Positions 27,879 through 36,796 of a DNA stretch of 64,000 nucleotides are shown here, piece after piece. Below the pieces are notes generated by a model. That model saw only the letters and a program-made list of their open reading frames with translations, was not told the DNA's origin and ran no database searches. Where the stretch lies: positions 660,001 through 724,000 of the forward strand of contig CP041667.1 of NCBI GenBank assembly GCA_007361935.1. The letters are read 5' to 3'. Within the stretch, counting starts at the first letter, position 1; every line of letters starts with the position of its first letter. The stretch comes from Lachnospiraceae bacterium KGMB03038 (GTDB taxonomy: Bacteria; Bacillota; Clostridia; Lachnospirales; Lachnospiraceae). The position numbers and the translations under genes were made by a program.

Positions 27879-28895
27879 ATGAAATATATATCATTCGCAA
27901 TTCCATGTTATAATTCAGAAGCTTATATGGCACACGCGATCGAAAGTATTCTTCCGGGAGGAGAAGACGTAGAGATCATTATTGTAAATGACGGCTCTAA
28001 AGATGGTACTTCCAGGGTCGCTCATGAGTATATGGAAAAATATCCTGATATCATCCGAGTAGTAGATAAAGAAAACGGTGGTCATGGAGATGCGGTCAAT
28101 CATGGGCTTGTCAACGCCACAGGGAAATATTTTAAAGTAGTAGATAGCGACGACTGGGTTGACGAAGAGGCGCTTGGCAAGATCCTGGATTTTTTGAAGC
28201 AGCTGGAGGAAGAGGGAAAAGAGATCGACATGCTGGTTTCCAACTATGTTTACGAGAAAGTAGGAGCTTCCCGCAAGAAATGCATCCATTACCGCAATGT
28301 GCTTCCGCAGGATACGATCTTCCGATGGGAGGATATTGGACGGTTCCACTTGGACCAGTATATTCTTATGCATTCTGTTATCTACCGGACAGACATGCTG
28401 AAGCTAAGTCAGATGAAACTGCCTAAACATACTTTTTATGTAGATAATATCTATGTCTATTATCCGCTTCCCTGCGTACGCAAGATTTATTATCTGGATG
28501 TAGACTTTTACCGGTACTTTATCGGAAGGGAGGATCAGTCGGTCAATGAGAAAGTGATGATCGCAAGAGTAGATCAGCAGATTTTTGTCACTATGAGTAT
28601 GATCGATATGTATCAATTAAAAGATATTCCATGTAAAAAGCTGAGACAGTACATGATCAATTATCTCGCGATCATGATGACCGTTTCCTCGATTCTGCTG
28701 ATCCGGTCCAAAAATCCGGAGAATCTGGAAAAGAAAAAGGCTTTGTGGCGCTATCTGAAGAAAAAAGATTTTAAGACATTTTTAAAGATCCGCTATGGTA
28801 TTCTGGGACAGACTATGAATATTCCGGGAAAATCAGGAAGAAAGATATCCTCTCTCGCATACAGCGTTGCCAGGCGGATCATAGGGTTTAACTAA
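27879..28895 (+). CDS. Family 2 glycosyltransferase
   Basis: 338 residues. GT-A fold at the N-terminus: SFAIPCYNSEAYM, then IVNDGSKDGT near 36, and the metal-binding VVDSDDWVD near 89-97 (DxD). About residues 230-338 are helical and basic with an amphipathic tail, typical for GT2 enzymes acting on lipid- or surface-polymer acceptors. The donor and acceptor are unknown. AGAGGAGG precedes the ATG. It stands apart from other polysaccharide genes. Confidence 0.88.
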   Translation: MKYISFAIPCYNSEAYMAHAIESILPGGEDVEIIIVNDGSKDGTSRVAHEYMEKYPDIIRVVDKENGGHGDAVNHGLVNATGKYFKVVDSDDWVDEEALGKILDFLKQLEEEGKEIDMLVSNYVYEKVGASRKKCIHYRNVLPQDTIFRWEDIGRFHLDQYILMHSVIYRTDMLKLSQMKLPKHTFYVDNIYVYYPLPCVRKIYYLDVDFYRYFIGREDQSVNEKVMIARVDQQIFVTMSMIDMYQLKDIPCKKLRQYMINYLAIMMTVSSILLIRSKNPENLEKKKALWRYLKKKDFKTFLKIRYGILGQTMNIPGKSGRKISSLAYSVARRIIGFN

Positions 28896-28965
28896 TTTTA
28901 TTTTACAGGAATAAACAGTCAGCCATGGAACATACTACTAATAAAAACAGATAGGAGTGTGTGAC

Positions 28966-29580
28966 ATGGCTGTTGATTTTAAAGAAAGCAAAACCAGAGA
29001 AAATTTAATGCGCGCGTTTGCCGGAGAAAGTCAGGCGAGAAACAGATATACCATCGCGGCGGAAACGGCGGGAGAACAGGGCTTTTTTGCGGTAAGCCAG
29101 ATTTTTTTATTTACAGCGGATCAGGAACGGGCTCATGCGAAACGATTCTATGACCTGCTGAAAAACCTGTCGGGAACGTCGGTAGAAATCAATGGGAGTT
29201 ACCCGGTAGATCATTTCGACGGAGTCGCGGATCTCCTAAAGGCGGCGGAGCACAATGAGAGGGAAGAGGCAGAGGATGTTTATCAAGCTTTTGGGGAGAC
29301 GGCAAGGGAGGAAGGATTTCTGGAGGTATCCTCGTCTTTTATCCAGATTGCCAGGATTGAAGCAATCCACGCGAAACGCTTCGGGAAACTGGCGGATCTT
29401 TTGGAAGCCAATCAATATTTCGAGAGTCATAAGGAACAGGCATGGATGTGTCTGAACTGCGGTCATATCTATCACGGAAAGATGGCGCCTCAGGTATGCC
29501 CGGTATGCCGACATGCCAGAGGGTATTTTATCCCGGCCAGCCTTGCTCCGTATCTGGAATGTGAGTTTATGGAGAAATAG
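28966..29580 (+). CDS. Rubrerythrin
   Basis: 204 residues. N-terminal four-helix diiron domain with Glu/His ligands in GESQARNRY, DQERAHAKRF, EHNEREEAED and RIEAIHAKRF. The C-terminal rubredoxin-like [Fe(SCys)4] knuckles are CLNCGHIY and CPVCRHARGY. It reduces hydrogen peroxide in anaerobes using electrons from rubredoxin or NADH-dependent partners. AGGAG at spacing 8 supports the ATG at 28966. The next gene, a subtilase, starts 11 bases after the stop. Confidence 0.94.
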   Translation: MAVDFKESKTRENLMRAFAGESQARNRYTIAAETAGEQGFFAVSQIFLFTADQERAHAKRFYDLLKNLSGTSVEINGSYPVDHFDGVADLLKAAEHNEREEAEDVYQAFGETAREEGFLEVSSSFIQIARIEAIHAKRFGKLADLLEANQYFESHKEQAWMCLNCGHIYHGKMAPQVCPVCRHARGYFIPASLAPYLECEFMEK

Positions 29581-29591
29581 CGAGGTGGAAT

Positions 29592-31298
29592 ATGGAAGGG
29601 CAGAAAACGGAGAATTTGTTGAATCTTGCGCTGGATGCGACTTGGGAAGAAAGGGATAAGTCTCTTGAATTAGACGTGGGATATCATCCGGTGGAACGGG
29701 AATGGGACTTGATCATCAAATATTCAGGAAGTCTTGACCGTGTAAGGGAGATCGCGGTAAGGACGACAGAACTTATGAATGAATACGCGGTCGTTACAGT
29801 GGCTGAATCCAAGATTCAGGAGCTGGCGGCTCTGACAGAAGTGGAATATATTGAGAAACCGAAAAGACTCTATTTCCAGATAGAGGAAGGAAAGCGGGTG
29901 TCTTGTATCAATGAGGTACAGGACGTCCATTTTTCTTTGTTTGGACAGGGCGTGCTAATAGCTGTCATTGATTCAGGGATTGATTATACTCTTCAGAATT
30001 TTCGCAAAGCTGATGGAACGACCAGAATCCGAAGCCTATGGGATCAGTCTTTGAATACCAAAGAGGGCAGTCCGCCGAAAGGCTATGAATATGGAAGAGA
30101 GTACACAAAGGAGGAAATAGACAGGGCTTTGAAGGCGGAAGAAAAAGAAGGATTTGAGGCGGTGCCGTCTGTGGATCGGTCTGGTCATGGGACCGCGGTG
30201 GCAGGAATCGCGGCTGGAGTAGCCAAGGAAAGTGAGCTTTTGGTGGTTAAGCTTGGAAGCCCATCGCCGGAAGGCTTCCCAAGGACAACGGAATTGATGA
30301 CAGGAATCGATTTTGTGATCCGCAAAGCGCTGGAATATCAGATGCCGGTGGTGGTGAATATCAGTTTTGGAAATACCTATGGGCCCCACAATGGAACTTC
30401 TCTGCTGGAGCGTTTCATTGATGATATATCGAATATCTGGAAAAGCAGCATCTGCATCGGGGCAGGGAACGAGGCGGCCAGCGCGGGACACACGTCTGGA
30501 ACGCTTTTGGAGGATCAGGAAGAAGTAGTCGAACTTGCGGTACAGAGGAATCAGCCCTCGTTGAATATCCAAATCTGGAAGGCATATACAGACGTGGCAG
30601 ATATTGCCCTTATCTCCCCGTCCGGTATCAGGATCGGGCCGATCCAGGAGGTTCTTGGACCTCAGCGTTTCACGGCCGGGGAGACGGAAATCCTCTTATA
30701 TTACGGAGAACCAAGCCCCTATAGCACTGCTCAGGAAATTTTTATCGATTTTCTCCCGGCAGAAGACTATGTTGATCCAGGGGTATGGAAGATCGTATTG
30801 TCTCCCAGGAAGATCGTTTCAGGGGAATATGAGATGTGGCTTCCCAGTGAAGAGGCGCTGAACCAAGGAACCGGATTTTTATTTCCCCAAGAGGGAAGGA
30901 CGATCACAATTCCGGCAACGGCCGGCCGCGCGGTTTCTGTGGGCGCGTACAACGCCCGGACACTGGTCTACGCCGATTTTTCAGGCCGCGGGTATGTGCG
31001 GGAGGGGATAGCGGTAAAACCAGACTTGGCGGCGCCTGGGGTAAATATTTCCGCGCCGGCGGCGGAAGGGGGAATGGCTGAATTTACCGGAACTTCTTTT
31101 GCGGTACCCTTTGTGGCCGGGGGAGCGGCGCTTCTTATGGAATGGGGGATCGTCAGGGGGAATGATCCTTATCTGTACGGCGAGAAGATCAAAGCCTATC
31201 TGCGCCGCGGGGCGAAACCTTTGCCTGGGTTTACAAATTATCCAAATCCTCAGGTGGGATATGGAGCTCTGTGTGTAAGAAATAGTCTGCCAATATAA
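29592..31298 (+). CDS. S8 subtilisin-like protease, Csp-related
   Basis: 568 residues with a complete catalytic triad: Asp in AVIDSGID near 125, His in SGHGTAVAG near 198, and Ser in GTSFAVPF near 500. No signal peptide. An N-terminal ~90-residue prodomain and an insertion between His and Ser match the layout of clostridial Csp germination proteases, which process the cortex hydrolase SleC; general intracellular S8 peptidase is the alternative. It directly follows rubrerythrin with only 11 bases between, so may share its transcript. No spore-cortex genes are next to it. Confidence 0.88.
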   Translation: MEGQKTENLLNLALDATWEERDKSLELDVGYHPVEREWDLIIKYSGSLDRVREIAVRTTELMNEYAVVTVAESKIQELAALTEVEYIEKPKRLYFQIEEGKRVSCINEVQDVHFSLFGQGVLIAVIDSGIDYTLQNFRKADGTTRIRSLWDQSLNTKEGSPPKGYEYGREYTKEEIDRALKAEEKEGFEAVPSVDRSGHGTAVAGIAAGVAKESELLVVKLGSPSPEGFPRTTELMTGIDFVIRKALEYQMPVVVNISFGNTYGPHNGTSLLERFIDDISNIWKSSICIGAGNEAASAGHTSGTLLEDQEEVVELAVQRNQPSLNIQIWKAYTDVADIALISPSGIRIGPIQEVLGPQRFTAGETEILLYYGEPSPYSTAQEIFIDFLPAEDYVDPGVWKIVLSPRKIVSGEYEMWLPSEEALNQGTGFLFPQEGRTITIPATAGRAVSVGAYNARTLVYADFSGRGYVREGIAVKPDLAAPGVNISAPAAEGGMAEFTGTSFAVPFVAGGAALLMEWGIVRGNDPYLYGEKIKAYLRRGAKPLPGFTNYPNPQVGYGALCVRNSLPI

Positions 31299-31396
31299 TA
31301 AATAATGTTATTTTGTTAAATGTTTTCAAAAAATGTATAAAAACTATAGAAAATGAAAAAAGATTGTGCAAATCGCATACTCATGTTCCTGCTTTG

Positions 31397-31424
31397 TTGA
31401 AATGTTACAAGAGAAAGTTATAAT
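31397..31424 (+). promoter_or_regulatory. Promoter of the ECF/SIS/PfkB/amidohydrolase operon
   Basis: TTGAAA at 31397-31402 and TATAAT at 31419-31424 with a 16-base spacer, 42 bases before the first start codon. No comparably good promoter is seen further down the operon. Confidence 0.75.
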
Positions 31425-31466
31425 GAACACCAATTAAAGGAATTTCATACAAGGAGGGACAAAATT

Positions 31467-32090
31467 ATGACAGAACAGAAGAAAAAGTATTCGATCAAAG
31501 AGGATTTCTCAATGGTAGCATTGCTGACAATCCCGATCTGTGTAGCAGTCAATATTGTCGGAGATCAGATTGTACGACTGCTGCAGCTTCCTATCTTTTT
31601 GGATGTGATCGGAACAGTCCTTATTGCTATGCTTTCAGGGCCATGGACAGCCGCTGTAACAGGTATCCTTACCAACTTATGTATGGGGATTACAAGCAGT
31701 CCGACACTGATTCCATTTGCAATCACTTCTGCTGCAGTTGGGCTTGTGGCTGGAGCGTTTGCCAGAAAGAAGTGGTTTACCACACAGAAATGGAAACTTG
31801 TGGTTATTGTAGTAGCCCTGATTCTGGCAACGATCTGTACCGCATCTCCAATCACCATCTTTGGATTTGGCGGTGTGTCGGGAAATGGGGGACAGTCTGT
31901 GGCTATTGCAAGTTTGATGGCAGCGGGGACGAATATTGTTACGGCGGTAATCGGAACGGATTTTTGGGTAAATCTTGTGGATCGGTCACTTTCAATTCTT
32001 GTTTCGTTTGCTGTGATCAAAGTAATTCCAGATCGCACGTTGATCAAATATAGCCTGGGAACGAACTACACAAAGAAAAAAGCAGAATAG
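31467..32090 (+). CDS. ECF transporter S component, unknown substrate
   Basis: 207 residues with about six hydrophobic helices (around 17-34, 41-60, 62-80, 83-100, 112-130 and 150-185). It has the small integral-membrane build of ECF substrate-capture subunits, with Gly/Asn-rich loops (FGFGGVSGNGGQSV near 135-148) where ligands are held. I do not recognise it as RibU, ThiT, BioY, FolT, PdxU or another named S type. ACAAGGAGGG precedes the ATG. First gene of a long operon that also encodes its own T and A subunits, so it is a dedicated (group I) ECF system. Its substrate is probably what the downstream enzymes degrade. Confidence 0.82.
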   Translation: MTEQKKKYSIKEDFSMVALLTIPICVAVNIVGDQIVRLLQLPIFLDVIGTVLIAMLSGPWTAAVTGILTNLCMGITSSPTLIPFAITSAAVGLVAGAFARKKWFTTQKWKLVVIVVALILATICTASPITIFGFGGVSGNGGQSVAIASLMAAGTNIVTAVIGTDFWVNLVDRSLSILVSFAVIKVIPDRTLIKYSLGTNYTKKKAE

Positions 32091-32099
32091 ACCAGTTGT

Positions 32100-32138
32100 C
32101 AAAAGAGGCTTCGCCGGCTGGTGCGAAAGCCTCTTTTG
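32100..32138 (+). terminator. Hairpin between S component and T component genes (possible attenuator)
   Basis: CAAAAGAGGCTT-CGC pairs with GCG-AAAGCCTCTTTTG around an 8-base loop. The 3' arm ends CTTTTG, so the T run is short. Because all later genes depend on read-through, it may lower T/A and enzyme expression relative to the S component, or protect the S message from 3' decay. Confidence 0.65.
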
Positions 32139-32161
32139 TACGGTGGGAAAATGGAGGACTT

Positions 32162-32959
32162 ATGTATCGCGAAGAACTAATGAAGCAAAAGAAAAATAAA
32201 GTAGCCGGGTTGTATCCCATATGTAAGATAGAATTATTGGGACTATATATCATACTGATCATACTGGCGAATATTATTCAGATTAAAAGCCTGCCTATTC
32301 TACTGGTTCCGCTGTCCTTTTGCATTCCTCTGATATTTGCGGTCAGCGGGCAGATAAAAGATTTTTTTTCATTTATTAGAGGTCTTGGCTTTTTAGCATG
32401 TTTTGTGTTTCTAGTCCAGACATTTTTGATCAAGGGAAGCGAACCAGTGCTTTTGTGGCAGTGGGGAATTCTTCACATTTATCAAGATGGTTTGGCGAAA
32501 GGGATGACATTAGCGTTTAATATTTTGAATGTAGCAGGGATTTTTTTCTGGTTGTTTAAGACTTCAAGCTATCAGGAAATTACCCACGCAATGGAGCAAA
32601 GCGGGTTAAATCATAAAGCGGCGTATATCTTTCTTTCCACTTTTAAGATGACAGATGTGATGCGGATGAATGTCTATACCATTATGGATGCGCAGAGGGC
32701 AAGAGGAGTAGAGACAGAAGGAAATGTTTTTGTAAGGGCAAAAGCGTTTGTTCCGATCATTATTCCGTTGGTAGTAAATGCCATGCTGGAGGTAGGAGAA
32801 CGCGCGCTGACGCTGGAATCTAAAGCGTTTTCTGTACAATGCGAGAAAACGATCATGATTCCAGCCACTCGAAACGGATATGAAAAAATCGCGTTGACTA
32901 TTTCCGTAATTATTGTACTTTGCGCAATAGGAGGAACAGTTATATGGCTGATAAGATAA
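32162..32959 (+). CDS. ECF transporter T component (EcfT)
   Basis: 265 residues with five or six transmembrane helices. The cytoplasmic Ala-Arg-Gly coupling motif is present in DAQRARGVETEG near residue 180, which docks onto the ATPase subunits. CbiQ/EcfT-family scaffold for the S component encoded just upstream. GGAGG at 32153-32157 sets the start at 32162; the longer frame would run through the hairpin. Its end overlaps the next gene by 16 bases. Confidence 0.88.
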   Translation: MYREELMKQKKNKVAGLYPICKIELLGLYIILIILANIIQIKSLPILLVPLSFCIPLIFAVSGQIKDFFSFIRGLGFLACFVFLVQTFLIKGSEPVLLWQWGILHIYQDGLAKGMTLAFNILNVAGIFFWLFKTSSYQEITHAMEQSGLNHKAAYIFLSTFKMTDVMRMNVYTIMDAQRARGVETEGNVFVRAKAFVPIIIPLVVNAMLEVGERALTLESKAFSVQCEKTIMIPATRNGYEKIALTISVIIVLCAIGGTVIWLIR

Positions 32960-33789
32960 TCGAATTAAAAGATGTGACCTATACATATCCCCTTGTAAAG
33001 AAACCAGCAGTGAAAAACATTAATTTAAGCTTGGAAGCGGGTAAACTCTATGGGATCATCGGAGGAAACGGATCGGGAAAAACCACACTGTGCGTGATTG
33101 TATGTGGGTTTGCTACGAAATTCGAGAAAGGGGAATTGAAAGGAGAGGTCCTGATCAAGGGAAAGGATATCGATTCTTATGGTCCTGGCGAAGTATCCAG
33201 AATGATGGGATATGTGCTGCAGAATCCGTTCAGCCAGATTTCTGGTGTCCGGGAAACGGTCTTGGAAGAGATTGCCTATGGACTAGAAAATCTTGGAGTC
33301 AATCCGGAAGAAATGGAAGAAAAAGTGGTAAATATCGCAAGGAAGACGGACATTGAAGGCCTTCTTATGAAAAATCCATTTGAATTGTCCGGCGGTCAGC
33401 AGCAGAGAGTGGCCCTTGCCTCTGTGCTGGTGCTGGATCCCGAGATTTTAGTCATTGATGAACCGACTTCTCAGTTAGATCCAGAAGGAACAGAAAGTAT
33501 CTTTAAGATTATTCGGACTTTAAAAGAAGAGGGAAAGACAATCCTTCTGGTGGAACACAAGATCGATCTTTTGGCAGAATATGCAGATGAAGTGATCGTG
33601 CTTGAGGATGGAGAAAATATTGTAAATGGTCCGGTGCATGAAGTGCTTGTGGATAGGAGCCTAGAACAGCATGGCATACAGCTTCCTCAGATCAGCGTGA
33701 TTTTTGACGAATTGAGGAAAAAAGGGCTTGATTTCGGAAAGATACCAGTTACTTATGAAGAGGCGCGGAAGCTGTTAATAGCCACGTAG
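32944..33789 (+). CDS. ECF transporter ATPase A1
   Basis: 281-residue ABC ATPase. Walker A GGNGSGKTT near 36-44, Q-loop LQNPFSQI near 91, canonical signature ELSGGQQQRVALA near 140, Walker B ILVIDEPTSQLDP near 161, and H-loop LLVEHK near 196. It powers the ECF importer with A2. ATAGGAGG lies upstream of the ATG, inside the end of ecfT. Confidence 0.93.
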   Translation: MADKIIELKDVTYTYPLVKKPAVKNINLSLEAGKLYGIIGGNGSGKTTLCVIVCGFATKFEKGELKGEVLIKGKDIDSYGPGEVSRMMGYVLQNPFSQISGVRETVLEEIAYGLENLGVNPEEMEEKVVNIARKTDIEGLLMKNPFELSGGQQQRVALASVLVLDPEILVIDEPTSQLDPEGTESIFKIIRTLKEEGKTILLVEHKIDLLAEYADEVIVLEDGENIVNGPVHEVLVDRSLEQHGIQLPQISVIFDELRKKGLDFGKIPVTYEEARKLLIAT

Positions 33790-33801
33790 AAAGGAGAAGA
33801 T

Positions 33802-34623
33802 ATGGGAGATATTCTGTTGGACCATGTGTCCTTTACCTATAAAAACGGATATGAAGCTGTATCTGACGTGACACTTTCTATCCGGCAGGGAGAGAGAGTT
33901 GCGATTCTGGGACAAAATGGAGCTGGGAAAACAACAACGGTAAAAATGATGAATAACCTGCAGAGGCCGACCAAGGGAACAGTTATGGTTGGGGATAAAA
34001 ATACCAAAGATTATACCACCGCTCAGATTTCTAAAGAGGTAGGGTATGTATTTCAGAATCCGGACGATCAGATTTTTCACGCCACCGTACAGGAAGAAGT
34101 AGAATTTGGTCCCCGCAAAGCCCTGGGGCTTACGGAAGATGAGATCAGCGGACGCTGCGAAAGAGCATTGGAACTGACTGGATTGGCTGACGAAAAGGAT
34201 GAAAATCCATTTGAACTGCCATTGTCAATCCGCAAATTTGTGGCAATTGCCGCAATCATTGCCTCAGATCCTGCGGTGTACATCTTTGATGAACCGACTG
34301 CCGGACAAGACCGGGAAGGCCTGCTTCGCTTGAATCGAATCATTGAGGAACTGCAGGCTGACGGAAAGACGGTAATCACCATTACTCATGATATTGAATT
34401 TGCCATCAATACATTTCACAGGATTATTGTCATGGCTAAGAAGAAGGTGATTCAGGAGGGAACACCGGAGGAGATTTTTCACAACGATGAGGTGTTGAAA
34501 AAATCTATGCTGAAGACCCCTTATGTAATTCGACTGGCAAGAGAATTGGGACTTGGAGAAACAGTCACCACAAACGAGGAATTTATTGAAGCACTGATAA
34601 GGAGTAAACAAGATGAACTTTAA
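33802..34623 (+). CDS. ECF transporter ATPase A2 with atypical signature motif
   Basis: 273-residue ABC ATPase. Walker A GQNGAGKTTT near 35-44, Q-loop FQNPDDQIF near 84, Walker B VYIFDEPTAGQD near 158, and H-loop ITITHD near 193 are normal. The signature position reads LPLSIRKFVAIAA in place of LSGGQ, so the glycines that contact the partner's ATP are gone. One of the two composite ATP sites is therefore expected to be weak or inactive, an asymmetry known in other heterodimeric ABC proteins. AAAGGAG precedes the start. Its stop overlaps the SIS gene by 11 bases. Confidence 0.9.
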   Translation: MGDILLDHVSFTYKNGYEAVSDVTLSIRQGERVAILGQNGAGKTTTVKMMNNLQRPTKGTVMVGDKNTKDYTTAQISKEVGYVFQNPDDQIFHATVQEEVEFGPRKALGLTEDEISGRCERALELTGLADEKDENPFELPLSIRKFVAIAAIIASDPAVYIFDEPTAGQDREGLLRLNRIIEELQADGKTVITITHDIEFAINTFHRIIVMAKKKVIQEGTPEEIFHNDEVLKKSMLKTPYVIRLARELGLGETVTTNEEFIEALIRSKQDEL

Positions 34624-35803
34624 GATTACACCACCATTACTAAGAGAAGATTCCATATTGAATGAGGAAGATAAGGCATTGCTGAAAGACCTGTACGAAG
34701 AAGAAGGAGATAACACTTGGCGGACTGTAGCGGGAGATGATCCGTTGGATGAGAGAAGGTTGAAACGAAATTCCTACACCTATGAAGAATTGAAAGCGCA
34801 GCCGGATAAAATCAGAGAAACACTGCAAAAGGAAAAAGAAGCTATTGCGCGGACGGCAGAAGTATTAAGTAAAAAACCAATCCGGCAGATTTATATGGTA
34901 GGCTGCGGGGATTCTGTGGCGGCTTTGCGGGGCGTCCGCTATTTTCTGGAAACGCTTTTGGGAATTCCCTGCAAAGAAGAAGATGCTCTGGATTTTGCGT
35001 ACTACAACAGCGGGGCTGTGGGAGAGGATACTTTAGTGATTACCTTATCCTCCAGCGGAAGAACAATCCGGGTACTGGAAGCTCTTCTGACAGCTAGAGC
35101 CCGCGGGGCGCAAACGCTCGCCCTTTCCAATACGCCGGGTTCTCCCTTGATGGAAGCGGCGACAGCCGGGATTTTGATCCACGCTTCCCGGAAAGGATGG
35201 CCGACTCAGTCGTCCACTTCCGCGATGGCTACAGTGGTACAGCTGGGAATTGAACTTGCGCGCTGCTTAGGGGTTGATGAAAAAAAAATAGTATATTATG
35301 AAGAGCAGTTTCAAAAGATTCCTGGGCTTATGGAGCAGGCGGTTTCTATGACGGAGGAAAAGATGAAATCTATGGCGGCAAAGCTTTACCATGAGAAAAT
35401 TTTCTTTTTCTGCGGCGGCGGTCCCTTCTTCACTTGCGCAGAGTACGGGGCGGCAAAGGTGAAAGAAGCAACGCCTGGATATGCGGTGCCGGTACAGCTG
35501 GAAGAGTTCCATCATTATAATACAGTGAAAAAGGGAGACTCCCTGTTTTTGGTGGCTCCTTCCGGAGCGTCCCTACATCGTGGACTTGAAACAATATGGG
35601 CCTGCAAAGAATTGGAAGGTAATGTATACGTACTGACAACGGAAGGAGAAAACAGACTGGCAGAAGAAGCGGACGAGGCAATCCTGCTTCCAGAAGCGGA
35701 AGAGTGTTTTGCCAACTTTGTGTATGCGGTTCCGCTGCAGATGTTTGGATATTATCTTTCTGTGGAGCAGGAAAGGGAAGCAAAGGAAAATTTAGAGAAA
35801 TAG
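34613..35803 (+). CDS. Double-SIS-domain protein (sugar isomerase/deglycase-like)
   Basis: 396 residues with two SIS (sugar isomerase) domains. The first begins near 88 with QIYMVGCGDSVAALRG and has the phosphosugar loop LSSSGRTIRVLE near 145; the second begins near 262 with IFFFCGGGPFF. This is the architecture of GlmS C-terminal, AgaS and FrlB proteins, which isomerise or deaminate/deglycate phosphosugars; no glutaminase domain is present. Placed beside a PfkB kinase, it recalls the FrlD/FrlB pair that phosphorylates and cleaves fructose-amines. That reading is inference. Overlaps ecfA2 by 11 bases. Confidence 0.85.
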   Translation: MNFKITPPLLREDSILNEEDKALLKDLYEEEGDNTWRTVAGDDPLDERRLKRNSYTYEELKAQPDKIRETLQKEKEAIARTAEVLSKKPIRQIYMVGCGDSVAALRGVRYFLETLLGIPCKEEDALDFAYYNSGAVGEDTLVITLSSSGRTIRVLEALLTARARGAQTLALSNTPGSPLMEAATAGILIHASRKGWPTQSSTSAMATVVQLGIELARCLGVDEKKIVYYEEQFQKIPGLMEQAVSMTEEKMKSMAAKLYHEKIFFFCGGGPFFTCAEYGAAKVKEATPGYAVPVQLEEFHHYNTVKKGDSLFLVAPSGASLHRGLETIWACKELEGNVYVLTTEGENRLAEEADEAILLPEAEECFANFVYAVPLQMFGYYLSVEQEREAKENLEK

Positions 35804-35815
35804 GAGCATAAGGAT

Positions 35816-36796
35816 ATGGATTATGTAGCAGTTGGCTGCTTTTCTATTGATAATATCATCAATACAAGAGGAGTAAAAAAATTAAATGTCTTTGGTGGAA
35901 ATGCGGCGTTTGGGGCGGCTGGGATTTACTTGTGGCACGAGGGAAACGTAGGAATCGTATCCAGAAAGGGAACTGATATCCCAAGCGAATGGATCCAGAT
36001 GCTGAAAGACCGGAAAATTGATACAATAGGAGTTCGTGATGTGCCTATGCGCCATATGATGTTTGCGGGAATGGTTTATGATGAAAACGGGGAACGCAGA
36101 GAAGTTACTTTTAATGAAGACGAACAAAGCGAGGAATTGATTGCGGGCTTCCCGGTGATGACACCGGAGATGGTAACGATGGCTCATGAAAAATTTGCGC
36201 CCACAGTGGAAGATATTCCAGAGGAATATGGGGATGCAGATGTGTTCCTGGCAGCCCGTCATTATGACCGGCAGCTAAGTTACGCAAAATATTTCCGCGA
36301 GAAAAATCCAGACGGAATTATTATTTTGGATACTGGAAAAGACTATATGAAACCAGAATGTATAGATAAACTGCCGGAGCTTTTTGGTCTGGTGGATGTG
36401 GTAATTCCAAGTGAAGTAGAGGTGAAGGGACTATTTGGAGATATTCCGATGGCAGAAGCCGCGGAGAAAATGATTCAGCTTGGGGCTAAAAATGTAGTGA
36501 TCAAAATCGGAAAGCGTGGCTGCCTGGTCTATGTAAATAAAGAGATTATCTTTGTAAACGCCTATCATTCCGATGTGGTGAAAGATCCTACCGGCGCAGG
36601 GGACAGCTTCTGTGGAGGATTCCTGGTAGGATACAAGAAGACCCGCGATCTGGTAACAGCGGCAAAATATGGCACAGTTTCCTCTTCCTTTATCATCGAG
36701 GATTTTGGGATCGAGCCGGCGCTCCACATCAGTAAGGAAATGGCAGAGAAACGCCTGCAGGAAGTTGTTTGTTATACGATGGAGGGAAAAGAATGA
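35816..36796 (+). CDS. PfkB-family carbohydrate/nucleoside kinase
   Basis: 326-residue ribokinase-fold kinase. The C-terminal PfkB signature DPTGAGDSFCGGF near 261-273 holds the catalytic Asp and anion hole; a FGGNAAFGAAG substrate-binding stretch is near 27-37. The N-terminal part differs from ribokinase, fructokinase and adenosine kinase, so the substrate is open. Position between SIS and BtpA genes points to phosphorylation of an imported sugar-containing compound. GGAG lies before the ATG. The next gene overlaps by 4 bases (ATGA). Confidence 0.88.
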   Translation: MDYVAVGCFSIDNIINTRGVKKLNVFGGNAAFGAAGIYLWHEGNVGIVSRKGTDIPSEWIQMLKDRKIDTIGVRDVPMRHMMFAGMVYDENGERREVTFNEDEQSEELIAGFPVMTPEMVTMAHEKFAPTVEDIPEEYGDADVFLAARHYDRQLSYAKYFREKNPDGIIILDTGKDYMKPECIDKLPELFGLVDVVIPSEVEVKGLFGDIPMAEAAEKMIQLGAKNVVIKIGKRGCLVYVNKEIIFVNAYHSDVVKDPTGAGDSFCGGFLVGYKKTRDLVTAAKYGTVSSSFIIEDFGIEPALHISKEMAEKRLQEVVCYTMEGKE

